Shown: positions 1 through 8,405, counted from the first letter of the stretch. The stretch is DNA of 27,147 nt from Bacteroidales bacterium (GCA_020026275.1 JAHHQQ010000025.1:1-27147); one strand, 5' to 3'. A program made the numbers and translations. Notes: generated from the letters alone by a model not told the origin.

Positions 1-119
1 CATTTCCCGGACTTGGGAAAGACAAGGGAGCAAATAGGGGACATGAGCATTTCCCTGACTTGGGGAATCTGAAGGGGCGAAAGATGGTGACATAGACATT
101 TCCCGGACGGGAAAAATCG
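1..119. repeat. 47-49 bp tandem repeat, left cluster (about 2.5 units)
   Basis: Units begin with catttcccgg (or catttccctg) at 1, 48 and 97, giving spacings of 47 and 49 bases. The last unit is cut short. Each unit opens with a small inverted repeat (TTTCCC...GGGAAA or near it) and is followed by a purine-rich stretch. Unit lengths are not multiples of three and no conserved reading frame runs through them, so this looks like non-coding intergenic repeat DNA. The same array recurs at 581-752. Confidence 0.8.
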
Positions 120-158
120 TAGGAGGTGACTTGCGACGGGTGATTTTTGAAGGTATTT

Positions 159-520
159 CAACCGATTGTAGTTCAGTGTTTTACAAGGGTGGAAATGAAC
201 AGGGAACAAGTCACCGTTTTTTAGACTTTGACTTGCAACCTGTGAATTTTAGTGGTCGTACAACCAGTTGTTTTTCAGAGGTTTACGATATCCTGGAAAT
301 TGCGCTGGAACAAGTCGCTTTTTTCGGACAGATCTGCGGTGCGACCTCAACTCCCAGGGGAGTCGGAAATCCCAAATTTTGATATCCTTGCAACCTGTTG
401 TACATCAGCGCTTTACAAAAGTAGAAAAAATCAACATTTCCCTCTACCCCCTTAAAGATTGGGGAGTCGGAAATCGAAAATTTTGTCTGTCTTGCAACTT
501 GCTGAATTACAATGTTTTAC
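159..520. repeat. Degenerate ~104 bp tandem repeat with a 26-bp core
   Basis: A 26-base core of the form CAACCnnTTGTnnnTCAG followed by nGnTTTAC occurs at 159-184, 261-286, 391-416 and 495-520. The spacings are 102, 130 and 104 bases. Around the last two cores the similarity extends over the full unit: ggggagtcggaaatc before the core (357 and 461), cttgcaac at its edge (387 and 491), and tttccctctaccccc after it (436 and 540). The copies have diverged and no intact gene is visible. I do not recognise a known element. Confidence 0.7.
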
Positions 521-580
521 AGAAATGAAAAAAAGAGCAATTTCCCTCTACCCCCAAGGCGGTACGAGGCTGGACATGAG

Positions 581-752
581 CATTTCCCGGATGTGGGAAA
601 GACAAGGGAGCGAATAGGGGACATGAGCATTTCCCGGACTTGGGGAATCTGAAGGGACGTAAGGGTGTGACATAGACATTTCCCGGATGTGGGGAATCTG
701 AAGGGACGAAAGGTGGTGACATAGACATTTCCCGGACGGGGGAATCGACCTC
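581..752. repeat. 47-49 bp tandem repeat, right cluster (about 3.5 units)
   Basis: Units start at 581, 628, 677 and 726, giving spacings of 47, 49 and 49. The first unit differs from the unit at 1-47 at only about three positions. The order of unit variants matches the left cluster, with one extra unit inserted and the same shortened final unit (cggacggg). The two clusters bracket the ~104 bp repeats, as if one block had been duplicated around them. A minus-strand ORF can be drawn through 507-941, but it is built on the repeat and is not credible. Confidence 0.8.
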
Positions 753-770
753 AGAAACAGAAATAGACAT

Positions 771-804
771 CCACATGAGACAACTCATGTGGCATATTTT
801 TTTT
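771..804 (+). terminator. Rho-independent terminator upstream of secA
   Basis: The perfect 9-bp stem ccacatgag / ctcatgtgg (771-779 and 784-792) has a 4-base loop. It is followed by cat and eight T residues (797-804). It would stop plus-strand transcription entering from the repeat region and so insulate the secA promoter. Confidence 0.75.
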
Positions 805-840
805 ATGCATGAAATCCTATTTACCTTTCCTGCTCTGAGA

Positions 841-872
841 TTTGGGAAAAAAGCATATTCTATGTATATTTG
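841..872 (+). promoter_or_regulatory. Bacteroidota-type promoter for secA
   Basis: TTTG at 841-844 is followed after exactly 20 bases by TATATTTG at 865-872, a full match to the Bacteroidota -33/-7 pattern TTTG and TAnnTTTG. Transcription would start near 879, leaving a leader of about 65 bases before the secA ATG. Confidence 0.75.
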
Positions 873-944
873 TGAGATTGCGGACGATAGCGGACTGCAA
901 CACTCGATACTGAGACAATTGACAAGAAAAAACAATAACAATAT

Positions 945-3900
945 ATGGCATTAGCAGATATCATCAAAAAACTGTTCGGAACCAAATCCGATCGAGATAT
1001 GAAGCAGGTGAGACCTATCTTGGAGAAGGTACTTGCCGCTTACAAGGACATTGACGCCCTCAGCGACAACGAACTCAGAGCGCATTCCGCGGCCCTGAGA
1101 GCCAAGCTGCAGGAAGTGGAGGCTCCTTTCGAGAAGCGTATCGAAGACATCAAGGCTGAACTGGAGACTGACATTCCAATCAAGAAGAAGGAGGAACTGG
1201 CTACCGAGTCTGACAAACTGGTCAAGGACGAGGATGAAGCCATCGAGAAAGCTCTTGAGGAAATTCTTCCGGAGGCCTTCGCCATCATGAAGTCCACTGC
1301 ACGCAGATTTGCGCAGAATCCGACCATTGAGGTGGATGCAACCGATTTCGACCGCGATTTGACGGTCAACCACGATTTCGTGACCATCGAGCCCCGTACC
1401 GATGCTGACGGCAACGCACACGACGCAGCTATCTATCAGAACCATTGGCTCGCCGGCGGCAACGAGGTGACTTGGGACATGGTCCACTATGACGTGCAGC
1501 TCATCGGTGGTATCGTTCTGCATCAGGGAAAGATTGCCGAGATGGCGACCGGTGAGGGCAAGACTCTCGTGGCTACTCTTCCTGTATTCCTGAACGCCCT
1601 TGCCGGCAAAGGTGTCCATGTGGTGACTGTCAACGATTATCTGTCCAAACGTGACTCCGAGTGGATGGGCCCTCTCTACATGTTCCACGGCCTTTCTGTG
1701 GACTGCATCGACAAGCACGAGCCGAACAGCGAAGCCCGCAAGAAAGCGTACAACTGCGACATCACCTTCGGTACCAACAACGAATTCGGTTTCGACTACC
1801 TGAGGGACAACATGACCGGCAGTGTCAATGACCTCGTACAGCGCAAACATCATTTTGCCATTGTCGATGAGGTCGACTCCGTCCTCATTGATGATGCCCG
1901 TACTCCGTTGATCATTTCCGGTCCGGTGGCAAAGGGCGACGATGAAGCGCAGTTCAATGAATACAAGCCATACGTCGAGAAACTCTACTCTCTCCAGAGG
2001 CAGTTCGTCAACCAGACTCTGAATGATGCCAGGAAGGCCATTTCAGAGGGCAAGGAAGACGAGGGCGGCATGCTCCTTCTCAGATGTCACAAAGGTCTGC
2101 CTAAATATCATCCGCTCATCAAGTTTCTGAGTGAGCAGGGCATGAAGCAGCTTCTCCAGAAAGCGGAGAACTTCTACATGCAGGACAATGAAAGGGAGAT
2201 GCACGTGGTGACTGATCCGCTATACTTCGTCATCAGCGAGCAGCTCCACACCGTCGATATGACCGACAAAGGTTTGGATCTGCTGGCCAACAGCGTGTCT
2301 GACCCGAACTTCTTCGTATTGCCGGATGTGGGCAGCCAGATCGCATCCATCCAGCAGAATGAGGAACTCAGTGACTTGGAGAAGCAGGACAAGAAGGACG
2401 CCGTCATGGAAGACTTCTCCCTCAAGAGCGAGCGTGTCCACACTGTCATCCAGCTTCTCAAGGCGTATGCCATGTTCGAGAAGGATGTGGACTACATCAT
2501 CGTGGACAACAAGATCAAGATTGTGGACGAGCAGACCGGCCGTGTCATGGAAGGAAGACGTTGGAGCGACGGACTTCACCAGGCAGTCGAGGCCAAGGAG
2601 AACGTAGCCGTTGAGGCTGCCACCCAGACTTTCGCTACCGTCACTCTCCAGAACTACTTCCGTATGTACCACAAACTCGCCGGTATGACCGGTACTGCCG
2701 AAACCGAGGCAGGTGAGTTCTGGTCCATCTACAAGTTGGATGTGGTGGTCATCCCGACCAACCGTCCAGTCATCAGGGAAGACAACGAAGACATCATCTA
2801 CAAGACCAAGAAGGCAAAATATGCCGCAGTCATCAATAAAGTGGAAGAACTCGTCAAGGCAGGCCGTCCGGTTCTGGTCGGTACCACCGATGTCGAAACT
2901 TCCGAGCTCCTCAGCCGAATGCTGATGCTCAGAGGCATCAAACACAATGTCCTCAATGCCAAGCAGCATGCCAGGGAGGCAGAGATCGTCGCTCTTGCCG
3001 GTCAGTCCAGCACGGTGACCATCGCCACCAACATGGCAGGCCGTGGTACCGACATCAAACTTTCCAAGGAAGTAAAGGAGGCAGGCGGTCTGGCCATCAT
3101 CGGTACAGAACGTCACGACAGCCGCCGTGTGGACCGTCAGTTGAGAGGTCGTGCCGGCCGTCAGGGAGACCCAGGTTCTTCTACCTTCTATGTATCTTTG
3201 GAAGACAAGCTCATGCGGCTCTTCGGCTCCGAGAAGATCGCTTCCGTAGTGGACCGTCTCGGTATGACCGACGATGACGCACTCGAAAGCTCCATGCTTT
3301 CCAAGAGTATCGAGAAGGCACAGCGCAAAGTCGAGGAGAACAACTTCGGTATGCGCAAGAGACTGCTCGAGTACGATGACGTGATGAACTATCAGCGTGA
3401 AGCCATCTACTCCCGCCGCCGCAATGCCCTCTACGGAGACCGTATCGAGATTGACGTCATGAACATGATGCTCGACGAGGCCACTGTCATCATCAACAAC
3501 GCCAAAGGTTATGGCTACGATGATTTCACAGAATACCTCATGGGCCAGCTTTCCATCGATCCGGGCTTCGACCAGGACTTCTACGAACACTCCGACGACC
3601 AGGAGAAGATTACCAAACTCTCCGAGCACATGCACGAGGTCTACAACAGAAGAATGGAGACCATGATCAACAAGGTCTATCCGTTCATCCAGCAGGTATA
3701 CGAGAAACAGGGCCAGATGTATGTCAACATCGCCATTCCAGTATCCGACGGACGCAAGGCCATGACGCTTGCCATCAACCTCAAGAAGGCTTACGAAAGC
3801 CAGGGCAAGGAACTTGCCAAGGGGCTGAGCAAGAACATCATCCTCTGGCAGATCGACGAGAAATGGAAACAGCACCTGCGTGATATGGATGACCTCCGTG

Positions 3901-4250
3901 AATCCGTACAGAACGCTTCCTATGAGCAGAAAGATCCGCTTGTGGTCTACAAGATCGAGAGCTACAACCTCTTTGCTTCCATGCTGGAGGAACTCAACAG
4001 AGACGCCCTCTCCTTCTTGCTGAGAGCCTTCATCCCACTTCGTGAAAATGACGAAGCCCGTGAGGTGAGGACCCCAGAGCGTGACCGTAACATGAATCAT
4101 CTCAACGCCCATCGTGACGACCTCGTTACCAACGGAGAGCAGAAAGCCAAGACTCCGGTCCATGCCGAGAAGAAGATAGGCAGAAATGACCCATGTCCAT
4201 GTGGTTCAGGAAAGAAATACAAGAACTGTCACGGAAAAGGACTGGTTTAG
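945..4250 (+). CDS. secA: Preprotein translocase ATPase SecA
   Basis: SecA is the motor ATPase that drives unfolded preproteins through the SecYEG channel. The 1101 residues contain the Walker A motif GEGKT (203-207), the DEVD Walker B motif (308-311), MAGRGTDIKL and the RGRAGRQGDPG helicase motif. A C-terminal zinc-binding tail, CPCGSGKKYKNCHG, normally contacts SecB and phospholipid. The protein is about 200 residues longer than the 901-residue E. coli form. Extra sequence lies before Walker A (Lys206 here, Lys108 in E. coli), including a charged coiled-coil-like stretch near 55-100, and again after the DEVD box (about 345-450). Enlarged SecA of this kind is usual in Bacteroidota. It has its own promoter at 841-872 and appears monocistronic. 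The ATG at 945 gives the expected N-terminus MALADIIKKLFG. Confidence 0.97.
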   Translation: MALADIIKKLFGTKSDRDMKQVRPILEKVLAAYKDIDALSDNELRAHSAALRAKLQEVEAPFEKRIEDIKAELETDIPIKKKEELATESDKLVKDEDEAIEKALEEILPEAFAIMKSTARRFAQNPTIEVDATDFDRDLTVNHDFVTIEPRTDADGNAHDAAIYQNHWLAGGNEVTWDMVHYDVQLIGGIVLHQGKIAEMATGEGKTLVATLPVFLNALAGKGVHVVTVNDYLSKRDSEWMGPLYMFHGLSVDCIDKHEPNSEARKKAYNCDITFGTNNEFGFDYLRDNMTGSVNDLVQRKHHFAIVDEVDSVLIDDARTPLIISGPVAKGDDEAQFNEYKPYVEKLYSLQRQFVNQTLNDARKAISEGKEDEGGMLLLRCHKGLPKYHPLIKFLSEQGMKQLLQKAENFYMQDNEREMHVVTDPLYFVISEQLHTVDMTDKGLDLLANSVSDPNFFVLPDVGSQIASIQQNEELSDLEKQDKKDAVMEDFSLKSERVHTVIQLLKAYAMFEKDVDYIIVDNKIKIVDEQTGRVMEGRRWSDGLHQAVEAKENVAVEAATQTFATVTLQNYFRMYHKLAGMTGTAETEAGEFWSIYKLDVVVIPTNRPVIREDNEDIIYKTKKAKYAAVINKVEELVKAGRPVLVGTTDVETSELLSRMLMLRGIKHNVLNAKQHAREAEIVALAGQSSTVTIATNMAGRGTDIKLSKEVKEAGGLAIIGTERHDSRRVDRQLRGRAGRQGDPGSSTFYVSLEDKLMRLFGSEKIASVVDRLGMTDDDALESSMLSKSIEKAQRKVEENNFGMRKRLLEYDDVMNYQREAIYSRRRNALYGDRIEIDVMNMMLDEATVIINNAKGYGYDDFTEYLMGQLSIDPGFDQDFYEHSDDQEKITKLSEHMHEVYNRRMETMINKVYPFIQQVYEKQGQMYVNIAIPVSDGRKAMTLAINLKKAYESQGKELAKGLSKNIILWQIDEKWKQHLRDMDDLRESVQNASYEQKDPLVVYKIESYNLFASMLEELNRDALSFLLRAFIPLRENDEAREVRTPERDRNMNHLNAHRDDLVTNGEQKAKTPVHAEKKIGRNDPCPCGSGKKYKNCHGKGLV

Positions 4251-4447
4251 AGTACGTTTCCAACAAAGCATGGGCATATTTTAGGATTGTATGGTAATTA
4301 ATTTATGAACTTTTGGATTCTTTCGAATAATTTCTGATTTTTGTCTCAATGATTTGAAGGAAAACAATAGTTAGTAGTTGCCGCTGATCCAATAGAAATT
4401 TTTAAAAACCTGAGCAATCGGGTTCCTACCAAGATTTATTTTTTGAT

Positions 4448-4852
4448 ATGGCAAAGATTTCAGAACCTGCTGCAAACATCAACATTGTCAGCAGAATTTC
4501 AATGGGAACTCTAGTTAAAGGTGAAATAATGTCTCCTGAAGATATCAGGATTGATGGTACTTTCATCGGCAAGGTGAAATCCCAACATAGAATTATCATT
4601 GGAGAACAGGCAATGATTGAAGGAGATGTCATTTGCGAAGACGCCGAAGTTTGGGGCGAATGCCACGGTAATTTCTATGTGAAAGAAAACATGATTTTGC
4701 ACGAACCATGCATAGTGGTCGGTGACCTTCATGTCAAGAGGTTGACAATCGAAACCGGATCTCAGTTTGAGGGAAAATGTTCTGTGATAACTGAGGAGGA
4801 GTTCGAAAGCATCTCTGACAAACTGAATGCTTCATCTTCTGAAAGCAAGTAG
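4448..4852 (+). CDS. Bactofilin (polymer-forming cytoskeletal protein)
   Basis: This 134-residue protein has the bactofilin/DUF583 signature: repeated short beta segments with glycines at regular spacing, including GTLVKGEI, DIRIDGTFIGKV, IIGEQAMIEGDV, VGDLHVKRL and GSQFEGKC. These build a right-handed beta-helix that polymerises without nucleotide. Bactofilins act as membrane-associated scaffolds for cell shape, envelope synthesis or polar localisation. Short unstructured ends flank the core, which is typical. No M23 peptidase partner is adjacent, although many bactofilins have one. The 197-base gap after secA has no clear terminator. A weak TTTG (4353-4356) and TAGTTG (4375-4380) pair could be a promoter, but co-transcription with secA is also possible. 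Confidence 0.9.
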   Translation: MAKISEPAANINIVSRISMGTLVKGEIMSPEDIRIDGTFIGKVKSQHRIIIGEQAMIEGDVICEDAEVWGECHGNFYVKENMILHEPCIVVGDLHVKRLTIETGSQFEGKCSVITEEEFESISDKLNASSSESK

Positions 4853-5086
4853 ATTTGGATAGAAAGTCCTGGAGTCTCTTGGAATCTCCTAAAGATGAGC
4901 CGGTTTTAAATCTGATCCAGGTTTAAAATTGAAATATTTTATAAAAATGCGTAATTAAATTTTAAATTAATTGCATTTTTAAATAATATTTTTTAAGTTT
5001 GTTACTATATGTAGAATACTCCAACTCTACATCTAAGGTTGTAGTATTATATATTCGTATAGGTTAAGTTTAGTTTTATTTAGGGT
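4853..5086. other. AT-rich non-coding gap with an imperfect hairpin
   Basis: No credible ORF lies between the bactofilin and ettA. Bases 4915-5080 are very AT-rich. An imperfect stem of 11 positions with one mismatch, aatactccaac / gttgtagtatt, forms at 5015-5025 and 5038-5048. Only a one-mismatch -7-like box (TATATTCG at 5050-5057) is seen. The gap could be a long 3' UTR or could hold a small RNA ending at the 5087-5124 terminator; the sequence does not decide. Confidence 0.45.
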
Positions 5087-5124
5087 ATGCTCGGATGGCT
5101 GTGAAGGTTCTCCGAGCATTTTTC
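5087..5124 (+). terminator. Rho-independent terminator before ettA
   Basis: The 9-bp stem atgctcgga / tccgagcat (5087-5095 and 5111-5119) has a 15-base loop and is followed by TTTTC and further T-rich sequence. It would end transcripts from the bactofilin side just before the ettA promoter. Confidence 0.75.
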
Positions 5125-5125
5125 A

Positions 5126-5157
5126 TTTTATTTATGACCCGAAATTGTTTAAATTTG
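5126..5157 (+). promoter_or_regulatory. Putative promoter for ettA
   Basis: TAAATTTG at 5150-5157 matches the -7 consensus TAnnTTTG fully. A T-rich TTTT/TTTA lies about 20 bases upstream (5126-5130) in the -33 position, with a mismatch at the G. The leader would be about 77 bases and includes the small repeat ggcc-gtc-ggcc. Confidence 0.55.
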
Positions 5158-5241
5158 CCGAATGGCGGGGAAGTGGTGGCCGTCGGCCAAAAAATCCTTT
5201 CGCGCCTACGTAACTGATTGAATAATTAAAGACAACCAATT

Positions 5242-6915
5242 ATGGCAGACGAGAAAATCATTTTTTCCATGAATGGCGTAGGAAAAGTCCTACCGCATAA
5301 CAACAAGACCATCCTCAAGGACATCTACTTGTCCTTCTTCTATGGTGCCAAGATCGGTATCATCGGTCTGAACGGCTCTGGTAAATCCACACTTCTCAAA
5401 ATCATTGCAGGGGTGGAGAAATCTTATAGAGGGGAAGTCGTGATGGCCCCTGGCTACACAGTCGGCTATCTGGAGCAGGAACCTCAGATGAATCCCGACA
5501 AGACAGTTATGGAAGTTGTGCAAGAAGGCGTGCAGGAGGTGATGGACATTCTCAACGAGTACAACGAAATTTCCAACAAGTTCATGGAGCCGATGAGTGA
5601 TGACGAGATGAATTCGCTCATGGAGCGCCAGGGAGAACTCTCAGAGAAGATTGAGGCGCTGGATGCTTGGGAAATCGACTCCAAACTTGAACGGGCGATG
5701 GATGCGCTCAATTGTCCGCCAGCCGATGCCATAGTTGCGAACCTCTCCGGTGGAGAACGCCGTAGAGTGGCTTTGTGCCGCCTTCTTCTTCGCCAACCGG
5801 ATGTGCTTCTTCTGGACGAGCCGACCAACCACCTCGATACGGAAAGTATCCAGTGGCTTGAGGAACACCTCAGACAATATAAGGGTACCGTCATTGCCGT
5901 TACCCACGACCGATACTTCCTGGACAACGTGGCCGGCTGGATCCTCGAACTGGATCGTGGAGAAGGTATTCCGTGGAAAGGAAACTACAGTTCTTGGCTG
6001 GAACAGAAGACCAAGCGTCTTGAGATGGAAGAGAAACAGGAAAGCAAGCGCCGCAAGACCCTCCAGCACGAATTGGAATGGGTGAGAATGGCACCAAAGG
6101 CCCGTCAGGCCAAATCCAAAGCCCGTCTGGGCGCTTACGAGAAGATGGCATCTGCAGATGCCAAGGAAAAAGAGGCCAATCTGGAAATCTATATTCCAAA
6201 TGGTCCGCACCTTGGTAATAAAGTCATTGAATTCCACCATGTGAGTAAATCCTATGGAGAGAAGTTACTTTTCGAAGATCTTGACTTCGCCCTGCCACCT
6301 GCAGGTATCGTGGGAGTCATCGGGCCGAATGGTGCCGGCAAGACTACACTCTTCCGCCTTATCATGGGGATTGAGCAGCCAGATGCTGGAGAGATTAATA
6401 TTGGAGAGACTGCCAAGATTGCCTATGTGGACCAGCAGCACAAGAGCATTGACCCTGAAAAGAGTGTCTATGAAACCATTGCAGGTAATTCTGAATGGGT
6501 ACGTCTTGGCAACAAAGACATCAATGCCCGTGCTTGGGTGTCTCGTTTCAACTTCAGCGGCGCCGATCAGGAAAAACTCTGCGGTGTCCTCTCCGGCGGT
6601 GAACGTAACCGACTTCATCTTGCCCTTACTCTCAAAGACGAAGGAAATGTCCTGCTTCTTGACGAGCCGACCAATGACGTGGATGTCAATACCATCCGTG
6701 CCCTAGAGGAAGGACTCGAGAATTTTGCAGGTTGTGCAGTTGTAGTCAGCCACGACCGTTGGTTTCTCGACCGTATTGCCACGCATATTCTCGCCTTTGA
6801 GGGCGATTCCAAAGTGGTCTTTTTCGAAGGCAACTACGCCGAATACGAAGAAAACCGCAAAATGCGCCTCGGCGACGAACCAAAACGCTTCAAATACAAG
6901 AAACTCATGGAGTAA
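5242..6915 (+). CDS. ettA: ABC-F protein, energy-dependent translational throttle EttA
   Basis: The 557-residue protein is close to the usual ~555 of EttA and has two ATP-binding cassettes with no membrane domain. Cassette 1 has Walker A GLNGSGKS (42-49), signature LSGGERRR (from 168) and Walker B LLLDEPTNHLD. Cassette 2 has GPNGAGKT (361-368), LSGGERNR (from 450) and LLLDEPTNDVD. A charged linker of about 245-310 connects them, as in ABC-F factors that bind the ribosomal E site. The N-terminus (IIFSMNGVGKV) and DIYLSFFYGAKIGIIGLNG are characteristic of EttA rather than Uup or antibiotic-resistance ABC-F proteins. EttA gates entry of the 70S initiation complex into elongation according to the ATP/ADP ratio. 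It has its own promoter and a terminator on both sides. Confidence 0.95.
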   Translation: MADEKIIFSMNGVGKVLPHNNKTILKDIYLSFFYGAKIGIIGLNGSGKSTLLKIIAGVEKSYRGEVVMAPGYTVGYLEQEPQMNPDKTVMEVVQEGVQEVMDILNEYNEISNKFMEPMSDDEMNSLMERQGELSEKIEALDAWEIDSKLERAMDALNCPPADAIVANLSGGERRRVALCRLLLRQPDVLLLDEPTNHLDTESIQWLEEHLRQYKGTVIAVTHDRYFLDNVAGWILELDRGEGIPWKGNYSSWLEQKTKRLEMEEKQESKRRKTLQHELEWVRMAPKARQAKSKARLGAYEKMASADAKEKEANLEIYIPNGPHLGNKVIEFHHVSKSYGEKLLFEDLDFALPPAGIVGVIGPNGAGKTTLFRLIMGIEQPDAGEINIGETAKIAYVDQQHKSIDPEKSVYETIAGNSEWVRLGNKDINARAWVSRFNFSGADQEKLCGVLSGGERNRLHLALTLKDEGNVLLLDEPTNDVDVNTIRALEEGLENFAGCAVVVSHDRWFLDRIATHILAFEGDSKVVFFEGNYAEYEENRKMRLGDEPKRFKYKKLME

Positions 6916-6941
6916 CCGTTCTATCAGAGATTCTGGATTTG

Positions 6942-6975
6942 TCCCCGGAGGTCCTCGTGACTCCCGGGGATTTTT
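6942..6975 (+). terminator. Rho-independent terminator after ettA
   Basis: The GC-rich stem tccccgg / ccgggga (6942-6948 and 6964-6970), extended by an AG/CT pair around a bulged C, is followed directly by TTTTT at 6971-6975. It lies 27 bases after the ettA stop codon. Confidence 0.85.
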
Positions 6976-7080
6976 ATGGGGACACCCATATTCTGTATCA
7001 AGAAATTATCCTTTTGTATCCGTGAAAAGTTTTTTTCTCTCGAACCTGTGTCCTGTGTCTCCAGTTGGATTTAGGGAGAG

Positions 7081-7112
7081 TTTGCGATTATGATTAGGTT
7101 TTTCTAACTTTA
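7081..7112 (+). promoter_or_regulatory. Promoter for the EamA transporter gene
   Basis: TTTG at 7081-7084, a 20-base spacer and TAACTTTA at 7105-7112 match the Bacteroidota promoter with one change in the last base of the -7 box. The predicted start near 7119 gives a leader of about 125 bases. Confidence 0.65.
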
Positions 7113-7120
7113 GAAAAAGT

Positions 7121-7240
7121 TTCTCCTTATATGCGGAGAACAAATGGCAAATATTAACGGTAACCGGGCCAAAGGACCCGAAATCGCTGCCGGAAACTGA
7201 AGCAAGATGTTCTGTGAGGCTTTCAGCAGTGAAATGCAAG
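7121..7240 (+). promoter_or_regulatory. Structured 5' leader of the EamA transporter gene (candidate cis-regulatory RNA)
   Basis: Three stems can be drawn in this leader. TTCTCC/GGAGAA is at 7121-7126 and 7135-7140. CGGGCC/GG(A)CCCG is at 7165-7180 with an AAA loop. A CTGAAGC/GCTTTCAG pairing (about 7197-7229) has flanking CTG/CAG complementarity. The order and conserved-looking single-stranded segments resemble a metabolite-sensing leader. I compared it from memory with the common riboswitch classes (TPP, SAM, cobalamin, guanidine-I, preQ1) and it matches none clearly. Confidence 0.4.
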
Positions 7241-7244
7241 ATAT

Positions 7245-8171
7245 ATGGATAAATTCAATGAGGCACTTAAAGGAAAAGTTGGTGGACACGTCGCACTGGC
7301 ATTGGCCTACCTTATCTATGGGGTCAATCTCGTCTCCACAAAAGATCTCTCACAATCACAAATCTTCACTCCGGCGGCCTTATTTTATATAAGAGTTGCC
7401 GGTGCCGGACTCCTATTCTGGCTCATCTCCATCTTCCTGCCGAAAGAAAAAGTGAGCAAAAAAGACATGTTGCTCATTCTCCCGGCATCCATATTGGGAT
7501 TGTTCCTGAACCAATACCTTTTCCTTGAAGGAATCGTCCTGACCACGCCATTCGACTCCGGCCTCATCATGACCCTGATCCCAATCTTTACCCTGATTTT
7601 CGCCCACTTCTTCGTCAAGGAAGCCATAAGCTGGCAGAAAATCATCGGCATAGGACTCAGCCTCGCAGGTGTAGTCATTCTGCTCCTCATGTCCGGTACC
7701 GGCGGCGCAGGCACCTCCTCCATCAAAGGAATCATTCTGATCACCCTCAGCATCATGGCCTTCTCGCTCTATCTGGGCATCTTCGGACCACTTCTGCAAC
7801 GCTACCACGTAGTCACCATCAACAAATGGGTCTTCCTCTACTGCCTGGTCTACAGCCTGCCATTTTGTGTAGGCGATCTGCTGCACACCGACTTCACCGG
7901 CGGAAATACTCCAGACCTGCCCGTCATCTACGCCGAGCTGGGCTATCTGGTCCTCTTCGCCACCTTCCTGGTTTATTTCTGCATCAGTTACGGCCAACAG
8001 AAACTCTCCCCAACCGTAGTTTCAATGTACAGCTATATCCAACCCATTGTAGCTGCTGTTCTCGGCGTCCTTATGGGCATGGATGTCATTACATGGCAGA
8101 AAATCTTAGCCATTTCTTTAGTCTTTATAGGGGTCTATCTTGTCAATCTGGTCCGCAAGCCTGTCAATTGA
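7245..8171 (+). CDS. DMT superfamily (EamA domain) membrane transporter
   Basis: The 308-residue protein has about ten hydrophobic helices arranged as two repeated EamA halves (roughly 15-150 and 165-300). Features typical of the drug/metabolite transporter superfamily include YLIYGVNLVSTKDLS near the N-terminus, the end of repeat one at WQKIIGIGLSLAGVVILL, and the matching end of repeat two at WQKILAISLVFIGVYLVNL. Members export small metabolites or amino acids; the substrate cannot be told from sequence. It stands alone with its own promoter and a structured leader, and faces a minus-strand gene downstream. The ATG at 7245 is the first start giving the expected N-terminus. Confidence 0.88.
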   Translation: MDKFNEALKGKVGGHVALALAYLIYGVNLVSTKDLSQSQIFTPAALFYIRVAGAGLLFWLISIFLPKEKVSKKDMLLILPASILGLFLNQYLFLEGIVLTTPFDSGLIMTLIPIFTLIFAHFFVKEAISWQKIIGIGLSLAGVVILLLMSGTGGAGTSSIKGIILITLSIMAFSLYLGIFGPLLQRYHVVTINKWVFLYCLVYSLPFCVGDLLHTDFTGGNTPDLPVIYAELGYLVLFATFLVYFCISYGQQKLSPTVVSMYSYIQPIVAAVLGVLMGMDVITWQKILAISLVFIGVYLVNLVRKPVN

Positions 8172-8360
8172 CGATGTGCTCCTGTCGATCTCTGCCTTTC
8201 TGGGACATGCAAGTGCCCCATTTGTCCCGTATCGGTAACTTGTTCCTTTTGTTCCGTTCTCATATGACATGGACAGAATCATAATTCAAATTTCTCAAGA
8301 GCGCCGACACTTTCGTTCCATTCTGCTTTCAGATATCGCGCACATGGAAAACCAGCGAAT

Positions 8361-8390
8361 GTAAATGACGAATGATTAAACGTCATTTAC
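8361..8390. terminator. Inverted repeat between convergent genes, possible bidirectional terminator
   Basis: The perfect 10-bp arms GTAAATGACG and CGTCATTTAC (8361-8370 and 8381-8390) have a 10-base loop. They lie between the converging EamA gene and the NAGPA-type gene, 16 bases beyond the latter's stop. There is no long T run on either strand, so termination is inferred mainly from position. A second weaker pairing, GGGACA/TGTCCC, lies at 8202-8228 just after the EamA stop. Confidence 0.5.
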
Positions 8391-8405
8391 ACTTTGTAAG
8401 TATAT

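Noticed and set aside
1..760. CRISPR array
   Set aside because: The units are contiguous tandem repeats with similar sequence throughout, not identical repeats separated by unique spacers, and no cas gene is present.
507..941. Minus-strand ORF of 144 codons upstream of secA
   Set aside because: Most of it is the reverse of the 47-49 bp repeats, whose lengths are not multiples of three, and it also covers the secA terminator and promoter.
2220..4163. Long minus-strand ORF (647 codons) inside secA
   Set aside because: It is the antisense shadow of secA, which has all expected motifs across this stretch; such shadows are common in high-G/C third-position genes.
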